Assembly (NCBI RefSeq): GCF_001045445.1
Contig: NZ_LFNF01000003.1
Span: 558,001 to 622,000 of the forward strand
Direction of reading: 5' to 3'
DNA: 64,000 nt
Source of the DNA: Chryseobacterium sp. BLS98
GTDB taxonomy: Bacteria > Bacteroidota > Bacteroidia > Flavobacteriales > Weeksellaceae
Shown here in pieces: positions 53,408-62,548 of this stretch. The translations under genes were made by a program, and so were the position numbers. Every line of letters begins with the position of its first letter. The first letter of the stretch is position 1. A model generated the notes under the pieces. That model made no database searches, had not been told where the DNA came from, and saw only the letters and a program-made list of their open reading frames with translations.

Positions 53408-54600
53408 TAGAAAATTAAAAGATTGATATCATGATAGGTAAGCCCGAAACGATCGCAGATCACTTTTTTAGTGTGTCTTCCTTTGTACATATATAAACTC
53501 TGCTTCATTTCGTTTTTGCGGATCAGCATATTTTCAAAACCGCCTTCTTCATCGTAGTTTAGGATATAGGAAAGGAAGAAATTGGAGATGGCTTTTGTAG
53601 TCGTTCTCGGCATTCTGGAGGTTAGGTTCGGAAGTCCGCAATGGATTACGCCGTGTTTGATAATGTAAGGATTATCCATCGTCGTAAGCTCGGAGGTTTC
53701 GATGACCTTGCCATTGTCTATCGTAATATCAATAATGACGCTGCCTTTTTTCATTTTTGCAACCATTTCTTCTGTAACGATCGGGGTCATATTTAATCTC
53801 GGTAAGGCACCGATAACAACATCTGCACGTCTTAATGCTTTGCTTAATTCTTTCGGATCGATAATGGAAGTCGGAACACGGCTGTCTACAAGGGTATGAA
53901 GTCTTCTCAGCTTTGAAAGTGAGTTGTCGAAAACCCTTACACTTGCTCCAAGTCCTATGGCTGCTTTTGTAGCGAATTCACCCACGATCCCAGCTCCTAA
54001 AATAACAACTTCTGCAGGTCTTACTCCTGTAATGCCACCCAGCATTAAGCCGTTTGACAAAGCAAGGAGCTCTGATGCATATAAAATAGAAACGGTCCCT
54101 GCAATTTCACCCACCAGCCTTACCAAAGCAAGCTGCTTGTACTCATCTACAATAAATTCAAACGCAATGGCATTGATTTTTCTTTCTGCCAGCTTTAAAA
54201 AGTAATCTTTGTCCCTGAGATTGATCTGAAGGGCCGAAACCAAATAAGTATTAGGCTTCATGTATTCAATTTCTTCTTCCGTGGGAGGATTGATTTTTAA
54301 AATAAGATCCTGGCCGAAAGCTTCTTTAGGATCATTAGTAATCTTTGCCCCGGATTCGGAATACTGAAGATCTGTAAAAAAAGAACCTTCTCCTGCACCT
54401 GCTTCTATAATGAGCTCGTGGCCATGTTCTACAAGAACCTGCACAGCATCCGGCGTAATGCACGTTCTCCTTTCGTTAAGACAGGTTTCCTTAGGAATCC
54501 CAATGCTGAACTGTTTTCCTTTCTTGATAACTTCCAACTTTTCTTCCTTCGGCATCAATTCTTCTTCAGTAAAAGGAGTAAAAATGTTTGTAGTACTCAT
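53407..54600 (-). CDS. ald: Alanine dehydrogenase
   Basis: 397 residues. Interconverts L-alanine and pyruvate plus ammonia with NAD. The N-terminal domain has SIGIPKETCLNERRTCITPD (about 32-51) and EAGAGEGSFFTDLQY. The NAD domain has VVILGAGIVGEFATKAAIGL (about 197-216) and DVVIGALPRLNMTPIVTEEM. The C-terminal GVIHCGLPNLTSRMPRTTT matches Ald. It is longer at the N-terminus by about 30 residues than the classical enzyme, as usual in this phylum. First gene of a two-gene operon with the small membrane protein. Confidence 0.92.
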   Translation of the reverse strand: MSTTNIFTPFTEEELMPKEEKLEVIKKGKQFSIGIPKETCLNERRTCITPDAVQVLVEHGHELIIEAGAGEGSFFTDLQYSESGAKITNDPKEAFGQDLILKINPPTEEEIEYMKPNTYLVSALQINLRDKDYFLKLAERKINAIAFEFIVDEYKQLALVRLVGEIAGTVSILYASELLALSNGLMLGGITGVRPAEVVILGAGIVGEFATKAAIGLGASVRVFDNSLSKLRRLHTLVDSRVPTSIIDPKELSKALRRADVVIGALPRLNMTPIVTEEMVAKMKKGSVIIDITIDNGKVIETSELTTMDNPYIIKHGVIHCGLPNLTSRMPRTTTKAISNFFLSYILNYDEEGGFENMLIRKNEMKQSLYMYKGRHTKKVICDRFGLTYHDINLLIF

Positions 54601-54668
54601 TCTTTAATTAAATTAGATCTTACAGGTTGTTATTTTACTATGAATTAGGAAGCAAAGATACATAATAT

Positions 54669-55070
54669 TTACTCGAATAAAACTTCTCTTTCATCGCCCG
54701 TATTCACAATGCTCATAGTGTGGTACTTAAGCCCGTACAGCTCTTCTTCGTATACTTCCGGCCATTCTATGATGCATAAAAAAGCATTGTCCAGGTACTC
54801 TTCAATGCCGATGTCATACACTTCTTCGATGTTTTTTAAACGGTAAAGGTCAAAATGGTAAACCTTTCCTTTGGGTGTATTATATTCGTTGACAATAGAG
54901 TAGGTAGGAGAGGTCACTTCATCGTTACTTTCCAGTTTTTTAAGAAGAAACTGGGTAAATGTCGTTTTACCTGCCCCGAGATTCCCTTTAAGTAAAAGGA
55001 TATTATGTTTTAATTGCGGAATGATCTGTTCAACGATCTGGTCCCATTCATTATAAGACTTTACTTTCAT
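54669..55070 (-). CDS. tsaE: tRNA threonylcarbamoyladenosine biosynthesis ATPase TsaE
   Basis: 133 residues, full family length. P-loop GNLGAGKTTFTQFLL (about 30-44), TSPTYSIVNEY (about 54-64), HFDLYRL (about 72-78) and CIIEWPEVYEEEL near the end. Works with TsaB/TsaC/TsaD to make t6A37 on ANN-decoding tRNAs. It lies upstream of ald on the same strand with 68 bp between, so weak coupling is possible. Confidence 0.95.
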   Translation of the reverse strand: MKVKSYNEWDQIVEQIIPQLKHNILLLKGNLGAGKTTFTQFLLKKLESNDEVTSPTYSIVNEYNTPKGKVYHFDLYRLKNIEEVYDIGIEEYLDNAFLCIIEWPEVYEEELYGLKYHTMSIVNTGDEREVLFE

Positions 55071-55170
55071 GGAGCAAATTTACTTCTAAATTGTTATTTT
55101 TTATTTGTAGCCGTCGCAAAAAAAGCTTTGTCTTCTAATAACAAGTTTTATTATATCAGGAAATCAAAGC

Positions 55171-55186
55171 TTGTAATGCATTACAA
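55171..55186. promoter_or_regulatory. 16-bp perfect palindrome
   Basis: TTGTAATGCATTACAA, between tsaE and the first lipase gene. Possible operator; no bound protein is suggested. The rest of 55071-55443 holds no gene I can support beyond the lipase relic next to it. Confidence 0.4.
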
Positions 55187-55210
55187 TATTAAGTGAATGA
55201 AATGATACAT

Positions 55211-55231
55211 GAAAGTATAAAATTCATAAAG
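55211..55231 (+). pseudogene. Relic of the 3' end of a third lipase gene
   Basis: These 21 bases (GAAAGTATAAAATTCATAAA plus G) are identical to 57244-57264, the codons for the last residues (KESIKFIK) of lipase copy 1; the preceding bases do not match. It implies that a further upstream copy was lost and left its end behind. Confidence 0.6.
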
Positions 55232-55443
55232 TGCTTATTCTTATTTTATTTTCTTTTTTAATCCCCGGATATTTTCTGTTAATTTTTGTTAACGGATTAA
55301 TTTGCATGTATTTTATTTATTGTATGTATTTGATTATCAATAACTTTAATTATGTGTCGCATGATTGTTTTTGTGAAATATTAATGATTTTCACAGTGGA
55401 GTGTATTAATTTTAAGCCTGATAACAATTTAAACTTTTGCGTT

Positions 55444-57270
55444 ATGAAAAAATTTCTGTTTTTATGCTTACTCATTATTTCGGGTAAGTTCTTTACACAA
55501 CAGCTTCCGTATGCTACTTTACCGGAGCCTCATTTATTATCCCTGAACTATCTTAACAGTCTTGTGGGGAATAATATTTTATATGGAGCTACGCCTCCTA
55601 ACTACAATGGGAAGACCATACTTTTTACCCATGGTTTTATAGGATCAACAGAATCTCTGCTTATCGGTAACTCGATGTATAAGGAGGCTTATACTGCAGG
55701 CTATAAAACTGCTTTTGTAGCTACCAGCAGACTTAAAGGGGATTGGGAAAATGGTGAAATTCTATCTCGTGCCATTGATCAGGTAGGGAATCATTTAAAT
55801 ACAAATACTATGACCATTATAGCACACAGTAATGGAGGAAAAGCAGCAGATGTCGCCTTATTGGAATATCAGAAAATTAATAAAATAAATAAGGTGATTA
55901 CCTTGGGAACACCTCACTGGGGAACCCAAATTGCAGATTTTGCTAATTATCCGGGATTAGAATGGATAACAGGTGCACTAGGATTAGGTACAGGATCTCA
56001 ATTGTCCACTACCTATTACTGTGAAACCTATTTCAGGCCTTATATGGACAGTCATCCCCTTAACCAGCCTCAGAAGTTCTATAGCTTAGGTGCCTGGGGA
56101 TTCAGCAGACCGTTAGGATTGCTGTCTCCAGTAATTATCCCGGCCGGTACTACGATTGCTGCTTTAGGAGGCGGAAAGAATGATGGGGTGACTCCATTCT
56201 ACAGTTCTACAAGACCAGGAGCAAAGCAACTAATGACAGACACTGATCCCAGAGGATATATTAACCATGTAGATATCATGGAAGGTATTTACGTTTGGGA
56301 TGAAGCGATCAAGCCTGTATTAGACGGACAGGTTGTTAACACGGGAGTTTCTGGCAGAACAACGCAGTCTGAAAATAAGGAACTTAAAGCTGTCAGCAAT
56401 TATCAGCTGGTTTCAAGCGAAGAACCAGAGAGTTTACAGCTAAGTAAGGATGCAAAAAATGTTCAGTTTGAAATTATTACAAAGAATTCAAACGCCTCCG
56501 TAGATATCACAGACCCAATGACAGGAAAGGCGTTTAGACAGATCAGACCAGAAATAAAAGATAACAGGAATGCAGAAAATCATTTACTGTCATCCAATTA
56601 TACCTTGGAAAACAGACCAATTAAGCTTAACAGCAATTCTGAATTTATTGCAGTAGTGCAAGATGGAATAGATAATCCGATGGAATATAAAGTAGTCAAA
56701 GAAAACGGAAAAACCTATCTGGAAATATCTTTTCCTAAACTTACTTCAGATGATCTTAATAAAGTGGTTCTAAAAAGTTCAGCTTACAGAGTATCAGGTC
56801 TAAAAGGAGAGGGAGTAAAAGAAAAATCTGTAAATGTAAAATTCAATCTTCAGGATAATAAATTTTTGGCAGATGTGAGCAATGAGGAATCAGGCGTTTA
56901 TTCTATCAAATTAAATGCTCAAATAGGGAATGGTATAAAGAGGACATTATTGAATGGTTTTGTTGTATCAACTGTGGGAAATGATGTTAATAAGACTGTT
57001 GAATCTGTTAAAAAAGATCTTGTGTTTGCTCTTGATGGAAATCCCGTTATAGAAAGCTCTAAACTTGTAAGCGGAACCGAGCTAAGAGGAAATGTATCGG
57101 TTAAGATCTATAACTATGCATCAAAATTGATGAATGAATATACGGTAAAGGCAAAAGGTGAAAGGAATATAGAACTGGGCAAGTACACTAAAGGCTTAGG
57201 AAAAGGAAACTATGTGGTTATAGTGGATTATAACAATACAAAAGAAAGTATAAAATTCATAAAGGATTAA
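55444..57270 (+). CDS. Secreted lipase-like alpha/beta hydrolase, tandem copy 1
   Basis: 608 residues from the ATG at 55444 (MKKFLFLC); the frame is open 71 codons further upstream, but that part lacks coding character. Signal peptide about 1-19. Hydrolase domain about 50-310: oxyanion region LFTHGFIG (about 58-65), nucleophile elbow AHSNGG (about 124-129), GTPHWGTQ (about 146-153), and catalytic-region GGGKNDGVTPFYSSTRPG with the late histidine in YINHVD. The C-terminal ~280 residues are beta-rich and end in a sorting-like domain (SVKIYNYASKLMNEY, GKGNYVVIVDY). Probably a secreted esterase or lipase. Confidence 0.82.
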   Translation: MKKFLFLCLLIISGKFFTQQLPYATLPEPHLLSLNYLNSLVGNNILYGATPPNYNGKTILFTHGFIGSTESLLIGNSMYKEAYTAGYKTAFVATSRLKGDWENGEILSRAIDQVGNHLNTNTMTIIAHSNGGKAADVALLEYQKINKINKVITLGTPHWGTQIADFANYPGLEWITGALGLGTGSQLSTTYYCETYFRPYMDSHPLNQPQKFYSLGAWGFSRPLGLLSPVIIPAGTTIAALGGGKNDGVTPFYSSTRPGAKQLMTDTDPRGYINHVDIMEGIYVWDEAIKPVLDGQVVNTGVSGRTTQSENKELKAVSNYQLVSSEEPESLQLSKDAKNVQFEIITKNSNASVDITDPMTGKAFRQIRPEIKDNRNAENHLLSSNYTLENRPIKLNSNSEFIAVVQDGIDNPMEYKVVKENGKTYLEISFPKLTSDDLNKVVLKSSAYRVSGLKGEGVKEKSVNVKFNLQDNKFLADVSNEESGVYSIKLNAQIGNGIKRTLLNGFVVSTVGNDVNKTVESVKKDLVFALDGNPVIESSKLVSGTELRGNVSVKIYNYASKLMNEYTVKAKGERNIELGKYTKGLGKGNYVVIVDYNNTKESIKFIKD

Positions 57271-57433
57271 TTTTTTATTAATGGATTCGTTTGTAAGTAT
57301 TTTGTTAAATGTATGTATCTGATTTTCAATATGTTTATTTATTTTTAATATAGCGATTTATAGAAAGAATTGATAACTTTCACAGTTGAGTGTATTAATT
57401 TTATAACCGATAACAATTTAAAGCAATTACGTT

Positions 57434-59260
57434 ATGAAAAAAATTTTGTTCTTGTGCTTACTTATTATTTCAGGTAAGCTTTTTACCCAGCAGCTTCCGT
57501 ATGCCACTTTGCCGGAGCCTCATTCATTATCCCTAAACTATCTTAACAGTCTTTTGGGAAATAACATCTTATATGGGACCACGCCTCCTAATTATAATGG
57601 GAAAACCATTTTATTTACTCACGGTTTTGTTACTTCAACAGAAATTATGCTTATTGGGAATTCTCTGTATAAGGATGCTTATCAAGCCGGATATAAAACT
57701 GCTTTTGTAGCTACCAGTAGGCTTAAGGGAGATTGGGAAAACGGTGAAATTTTATCTCGCTCTATCGATCAGGTAGGGACATATTGTGGAACAGATGTGG
57801 TTACTCTCATTACCCATAGTAATGGAGGAAAGGCTGCAGATGTTGCATTATTGGAATATCAAAAAATTGATAAAGTAGATAAGGTGATTACTTTGGGAAC
57901 ACCTCACTGGGGAACCCAGCTTGCAGATTTTGCCAACTATCCGGGATTAGAATGGATAACAGGTGCACTAGGACTAGGTACAGGATCTCAATTATCCACT
58001 ACCTATTACTGCGAAACCTATTTCAGACCCTATATGGATAATCATCCCCTTAATCAGCCTCAGAAGTTCTATAGCTTAGGTGCCTGGGGATACAGTAGAC
58101 CGTTAGGGTACCTTTCTGCATTGCTTATTCCATCGGGTGCTGGAATTTCCTTGTTGGGAGGTGGAAAGAATGATGGGGTGACTCCATTCTACAGTTCTAC
58201 AAGACCAGGAGCAAAGCAGCTAATGACAGACAGTGATCCCAGAGGATATATTAATCACGCAGACATAGTTTTAGGGCAAAATGTTTGGAATCAGGCCATC
58301 AAGCCTGTATTAGACGGACAGGTTGTTAACACGGGAGTTTCTGGCAAAACAACGCAGCCTGAAAATAAGGAACTTAAAGCTGTCAGCAATTATCAACTAG
58401 TTTCAAGCGAAGAACCGGAGAGTTTACAGTTAAGCAAGGATGCAAAAAATATTCAGTTTGAAATTATTACAAAGAATTCAAACGCCTCTGTAAATATTAC
58501 AGACCCAATGACAGGAAAGACCCTTAGCCAGATCAAGCCGGAAACAAGAGATAATAGGAATACAGAAAATCACATACTGTCATCCAATTATAGCCCGGAA
58601 AACAGACAAGTTAAACTTAGCAGCAACTCTGAGTTTATTGCAATAGTAAAAGACGGAATAGATAACCCGATGGAGTATAAAATGATCAAAGAAAACGGAA
58701 AAACCTATCTGGAAATATCTTTTCCTAAACTTAGTTCAGATGATCTTGATAAAGTGTTTTTAAAAAGTTCAGCTTATAGAGTATCAGGCCTAAAAGGAGA
58801 GGGATCAAAGGAAAAATCTGTAAATGTAAAATTCAATCTTCAGGATAATAAATTTTTGGCAGATGTTAGCAATGAGGAAACAGGAATTTATTCTATCAGA
58901 TTGAATGCTCAAATAGGGAATGGTGTAAAGAGGACATTATTGAATGGTTTTGTTGTATCAACTGAGGGAAATAATGTTAACAAGGAGGTTGAATCCGTTA
59001 AGAAAAATCTTTTGTTTACTCTTGATGGGAATCCTGTTATGGAAAGCTCTAAACTTGTAAGCACAATTGAGCTTAGAGGAGATGTATTGGTTAAGATCTA
59101 CAATTATTCATCGAAATTGATGAATGAATATACTATAAAGACAAAAGGTGAAAAGAATATAGAGCTGGGCAGATACACTAAAGATTTAGGAAAAGGAAAC
59201 TATCTGGTTACGATAGATTATAATAATGCAAAAGAAAGTATAAAATTCATCAAGAATTAG
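57434..59260 (+). CDS. Secreted lipase-like alpha/beta hydrolase, tandem copy 2
   Basis: 608 residues, the same length and architecture as copy 1 and very similar throughout: LFTHGFVT, nucleophile elbow THSNGG, GTPHWGTQ, GGGKNDGVTPFYSSTRPG and YINHAD. The elbow begins THS instead of AHS, and two variable patches (around residues 100-125 and 230-245) differ most, so substrate preference may have shifted. The leader sequences also correspond (GAGTGTATTAATTTTA, GATAACAATTTAAA, CGTTATG), so each copy carries a duplicated promoter region. It is followed by a clear terminator. Secretion by the type IX route is likely but not certain. Confidence 0.82.
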   Translation: MKKILFLCLLIISGKLFTQQLPYATLPEPHSLSLNYLNSLLGNNILYGTTPPNYNGKTILFTHGFVTSTEIMLIGNSLYKDAYQAGYKTAFVATSRLKGDWENGEILSRSIDQVGTYCGTDVVTLITHSNGGKAADVALLEYQKIDKVDKVITLGTPHWGTQLADFANYPGLEWITGALGLGTGSQLSTTYYCETYFRPYMDNHPLNQPQKFYSLGAWGYSRPLGYLSALLIPSGAGISLLGGGKNDGVTPFYSSTRPGAKQLMTDSDPRGYINHADIVLGQNVWNQAIKPVLDGQVVNTGVSGKTTQPENKELKAVSNYQLVSSEEPESLQLSKDAKNIQFEIITKNSNASVNITDPMTGKTLSQIKPETRDNRNTENHILSSNYSPENRQVKLSSNSEFIAIVKDGIDNPMEYKMIKENGKTYLEISFPKLSSDDLDKVFLKSSAYRVSGLKGEGSKEKSVNVKFNLQDNKFLADVSNEETGIYSIRLNAQIGNGVKRTLLNGFVVSTEGNNVNKEVESVKKNLLFTLDGNPVMESSKLVSTIELRGDVLVKIYNYSSKLMNEYTIKTKGEKNIELGRYTKDLGKGNYLVTIDYNNAKESIKFIKN

Positions 59261-59280
59261 TTTTGTTAATGTGCTTTTTC

Positions 59281-59307
59281 AGGTCGGGTAAACTCCCGGC
59301 CTTTTTT
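59281..59307 (+). terminator. Terminator of lipase copy 2
   Basis: AGGTCGGG / CCCGGCCT stem (one G-U pair) with a short loop and six Ts. Confidence 0.8.
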
Positions 59308-59419
59308 ATTGAAGAATAAATAACAGGCTTTTGGGGAGATATTGTAAAATATTGTAAACTAAAAAATTTTGTAGAGTTTCTTTTTTGTTAAAGGAAAAGA
59401 AATATCTTAATTTTACATC

Positions 59420-61402
59420 ATGATTTCCAAGCAGACCATAGATAAAATTTTCTCAACGATACGGGTAGAAGAAATTGTAGGGGAGTACGTTCAGCTGAAG
59501 AGAGCGGGGTCTAATTTCAAGGGACTCAGTCCTTTTCATGAGGAAAAATCACCGAGTTTTGTAGTGTCGCCAAGCAAGCAGATCTGGAAAGATTTCTCAA
59601 CAGGTAAAGGAGGAACTGCCATTTCTTTCCTGATGGAAATCGAAAACTTTACCTATCCCGAAGCTCTTCGCCATGCTGCAAAGAAATATGGGATAGAAGT
59701 TGAAGAAGATCAGCGCGAGTTTTCTGAAGAAGCAAAACATGCCCAGACAGAGAAAGATCAGCTGTATAAAATTCACGAAGTTGCGAACAGCTATTATCAG
59801 GAGATTCTTTGGGATTCGGAAGAAGGGAAAAGTATTGGGTTGGCCTATTTCAGAGAACGTGAGCTGAAAGATGATATCATTAAGAAATTCCAGCTTGGTT
59901 ATTCTCCTGAAAAGAAAAATGCTTTCACAGCATATGCCGAAGAAAAAGGATATACAAAAGAAATTCTTGAAAAATCCGGACTTTCCATATTTCCTGAAAA
60001 TACACCGTCAGGTATCGATCGTTTCCGGGAAAGAGTTATTTTCCCGATTCACAGTTTTTCGGGCAGGGTTTTAGGCTTTGGGGCCAGAATTCTTAAAAGC
60101 AATGTAAAAACAGCCAAATATCTCAATTCCCCTGAGACGGAAATTTACCACAAATCCAATGTACTTTACGGGTTAAACCAGAGTAAGCAGGCGATTTCAA
60201 AAAAAAATATATGTCTTCTTGTGGAAGGATATATGGATGTAATAGCACTTCATATGTCCGGAATAGAGAATGTAGTGGCAAGTTCGGGAACGTCTCTGAC
60301 AACGGAACAGATAAAACTTATCAAAAGGCTTACAGAAAATGTAACCATTCTTTTTGACGGTGATAATGCAGGAATCAAGGCCAGCTTCAGGAGTATTGAC
60401 ATGCTTCTGACAGAAGGAATGAATATCCGCGTTCTCCTGTTTCCGGATGGTGACGATCCTGATTCCTTTTCCAGAAAACATTCGCAGGAATATGTAGAAA
60501 AATTCATCGAAAATGAAGCGATGGATTTCATCGATTTTAAAGCTGAAATTCTTTTAAAGGAAGTCGGGAACGATCCTATCAAAAAAGCTGAAGCCATCAG
60601 GGATATTGTAAAATCTGTCGGCTTTGTTCAGAACGCTTTGAAAAGAGAAGTCTATCTGAAAGAGGTTTCCAATAAATTTGGTCTTTCCGAGCAGAGTCTT
60701 TTCAATGAGCTGGACGTTCAGAAGCAGATCACACAGAACCAGAATCAGCATGTTCAGCAGCAGAAGGAAAAAATTCAGCCGAAGCTGGAGATTGTTCCTT
60801 TAGATGAAGAAAAGGAAGATCCTTATCTGTACGATGTACTGTTTATGGAAAGTAAACTGGTCGATCATATGCTGATGTTCGGAGATATTGTTTTAAAAAG
60901 AAGAAACGAAAAGAATGAAGAGTATCAGATCACGGTAATTGAAGAAATCCTGATGCATTTTGAAGAAGAACAGTATAATTTTCTGGTAAAAGGAAATGAA
61001 ATTATCATCAATCAGGTAAGAGAAGGCATCCAAAAAGATGAGCTGAGAAGCGGTAATTTTTTTGTAACGTTTATGGATGAAGAAATTACTTCCAAGGTAG
61101 TTGATGCATTAATGCCGCTGGATGAGCTTGAAAACTGGGGCTCCAGGAATATCTATCCACCCAATTACGGTGACAAAATAGCGGAACAGGTACAAGGCGA
61201 CGTTCTGCTGCATAAATACAGGTACATTGATTACCTGATTAAAGAAACAGCGCGACAGCTGGATGAGCACAGAGGCACGGATGAGGCCAAATATTATGAA
61301 CTGATTAAAAAAATAACCCTGCTAAAACAGGCCTCGATCAGATTGAGCAATATTATCGAATATTCACCCATCAAAGGCATCTACGTTGATAGAAAAAGAT
61401 AA
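59420..61402 (+). CDS. dnaG: DNA primase without zinc-binding cysteines
   Basis: 660 residues. Makes RNA primers at the replication fork. The N-terminal domain aligns with the CHC2 zinc finger (about 34-75: GLSPFHEEKSPSF, WKDFSTGKGGTAISFLM), but the usual C-x2-H...C-x2-C ligands read S-x2-H...D-x2-T, so all three cysteines are replaced and only the histidine remains. The TOPRIM core is intact: LLVEGYMDVIALH (about 270-282) and ILFDGDNAGIKAS (about 311-323). The C-terminal helicase-interacting region (about 450-660) is divergent. It stands alone upstream of clpP rather than in the rpsU-dnaG-rpoD operon. Confidence 0.93.
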   Translation: MISKQTIDKIFSTIRVEEIVGEYVQLKRAGSNFKGLSPFHEEKSPSFVVSPSKQIWKDFSTGKGGTAISFLMEIENFTYPEALRHAAKKYGIEVEEDQREFSEEAKHAQTEKDQLYKIHEVANSYYQEILWDSEEGKSIGLAYFRERELKDDIIKKFQLGYSPEKKNAFTAYAEEKGYTKEILEKSGLSIFPENTPSGIDRFRERVIFPIHSFSGRVLGFGARILKSNVKTAKYLNSPETEIYHKSNVLYGLNQSKQAISKKNICLLVEGYMDVIALHMSGIENVVASSGTSLTTEQIKLIKRLTENVTILFDGDNAGIKASFRSIDMLLTEGMNIRVLLFPDGDDPDSFSRKHSQEYVEKFIENEAMDFIDFKAEILLKEVGNDPIKKAEAIRDIVKSVGFVQNALKREVYLKEVSNKFGLSEQSLFNELDVQKQITQNQNQHVQQQKEKIQPKLEIVPLDEEKEDPYLYDVLFMESKLVDHMLMFGDIVLKRRNEKNEEYQITVIEEILMHFEEEQYNFLVKGNEIIINQVREGIQKDELRSGNFFVTFMDEEITSKVVDALMPLDELENWGSRNIYPPNYGDKIAEQVQGDVLLHKYRYIDYLIKETARQLDEHRGTDEAKYYELIKKITLLKQASIRLSNIIEYSPIKGIYVDRKR

Positions 61403-61523
61403 ATGACAGACATTCTGCTGATCATCAGGCAGATATTCTGTGACAAAAAGTCCTATAAAATTTTAGGAATAAAAGTTGTAATTTAAACTTTGAAAAAAAT
61501 AGTTAATAATACATAATAGAAAT

Positions 61524-62210
61524 ATGGACATTAAAAAGGACTTCAGAGATTTCTCTGTAAAACATTTAGGAAACAGCGGTCTGGCTACCGATCAGTATAT
61601 GGGAATGTACGGCCCAACGAACCTTACGCCGTATATCATGGAAGAAAGAAGATTAAACGTTGCACAGATGGACGTATTTTCACGTCTGATGATGGACAGA
61701 ATTATCTTTTTAGGAACAGGAATTGACGACCAGGTTGCCAATATCGTAACAGCACAGCTTTTGTTCTTAGAAAGTGCAGATCCGTCGAAAGATATCCAGA
61801 TCTACATCAACTCTCCGGGTGGTAGCGTGTATGCAGGTTTAGGAATTTATGACACGATGCAAATCATTAAACCGGATGTAGCAACCATTTGTACAGGTAT
61901 TGCAGCTTCAATGGGAGCCGTTTTACTTGTGGCAGGAGAAAAAGGAAAACGTTCGGCGCTTAAGCATTCAAGAGTAATGATTCACCAGCCTTCAGGAGGT
62001 GCTCAAGGGGTAGCTTCTGACATGGAGATCAACCTGAGAGAGATGTTAAAGCTTAAAAAAGAGCTTTATGACATTATTGCCCAGCATTCAGGCCAAACTT
62101 ACGACTGGGTGGAAAAAGCTTCAGACAGAGATTACTGGATGACTTCCGAGGAAGCAAAAGGCTACGGAATGGTAGACGAAGTTTTACAGAGATCTACAGA
62201 GAAAAAATAA
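61524..62210 (+). CDS. clpP: ATP-dependent Clp protease proteolytic subunit
   Basis: 228 residues. Forms the barrel protease used with ClpX/ClpC. Landmarks: RIIFLGTGIDDQVAN (about 54-68), IYINSPGGSVYAGLGIYDTM (about 93-112), catalytic serine in GIAASMGAVLL (about 125-135), catalytic histidine in RVMIHQPSGGAQG (about 148-160), and DRDYWMTSEEAKGYGMVDEV near the end. The N-terminal extension of about 30 residues is longer than in E. coli. No clpX follows directly; the gene has its own terminator. Confidence 0.95.
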   Translation: MDIKKDFRDFSVKHLGNSGLATDQYMGMYGPTNLTPYIMEERRLNVAQMDVFSRLMMDRIIFLGTGIDDQVANIVTAQLLFLESADPSKDIQIYINSPGGSVYAGLGIYDTMQIIKPDVATICTGIAASMGAVLLVAGEKGKRSALKHSRVMIHQPSGGAQGVASDMEINLREMLKLKKELYDIIAQHSGQTYDWVEKASDRDYWMTSEEAKGYGMVDEVLQRSTEKK

Positions 62211-62231
62211 TTTCCTTTTCAGGAATATTGG

Positions 62232-62257
62232 AAAACGCACCGATGAGGTGCGTTTTT
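62232..62257 (+). terminator. Terminator of clpP
   Basis: AAAACGCACC / GGTGCGTTTT perfect stem, 5-nt loop, T run. Confidence 0.88.
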
Positions 62258-62382
62258 TTATTTTATTCAAAAAAGAAATAAAAAATCTTTTTACACTTTA
62301 GTTATTTTGAAGTTAAAAGCTTGAAAACAGAAGATCACTTAAGTTCCATGAAAATCTCTGATTTTCATAATGACAGAATTCG

Positions 62383-62450
62383 TCGGATCAAAATTCCCCT
62401 CCCGTGGAGGGGTGGCAAAAATTCTTTGAATTTTTGACGGGGTGGTTAAA
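62383..62450 (+). repeat. Dispersed intergenic repeat, copy 2
   Basis: Opposite-orientation copy of 16359-16425. It contains CCCCTCC/GGAGGGG and AAAAATTC/GAATTTTT stem-loops and the flanking GACGGGGTGGTT. It occupies most of the 338-bp gap between clpP and the phytase-like gene, where nothing else is supported. Confidence 0.8.
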
Positions 62451-62548
62451 AAAGTCAAAATATTCAAGAAACATTCTTAAAATATAATTATTATTAAATT
62501 CAGAATCAGTTTACAATCAATGTATATTTTCGCGGCATAAAAGTAAAT

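Noticed and set aside
55231..55443. 71-residue N-terminal extension of lipase copy 1
   Set aside because: Copy 2 lacks it, it is followed by a proper signal peptide at 55444, and it contains the lost-copy relic at its beginning.
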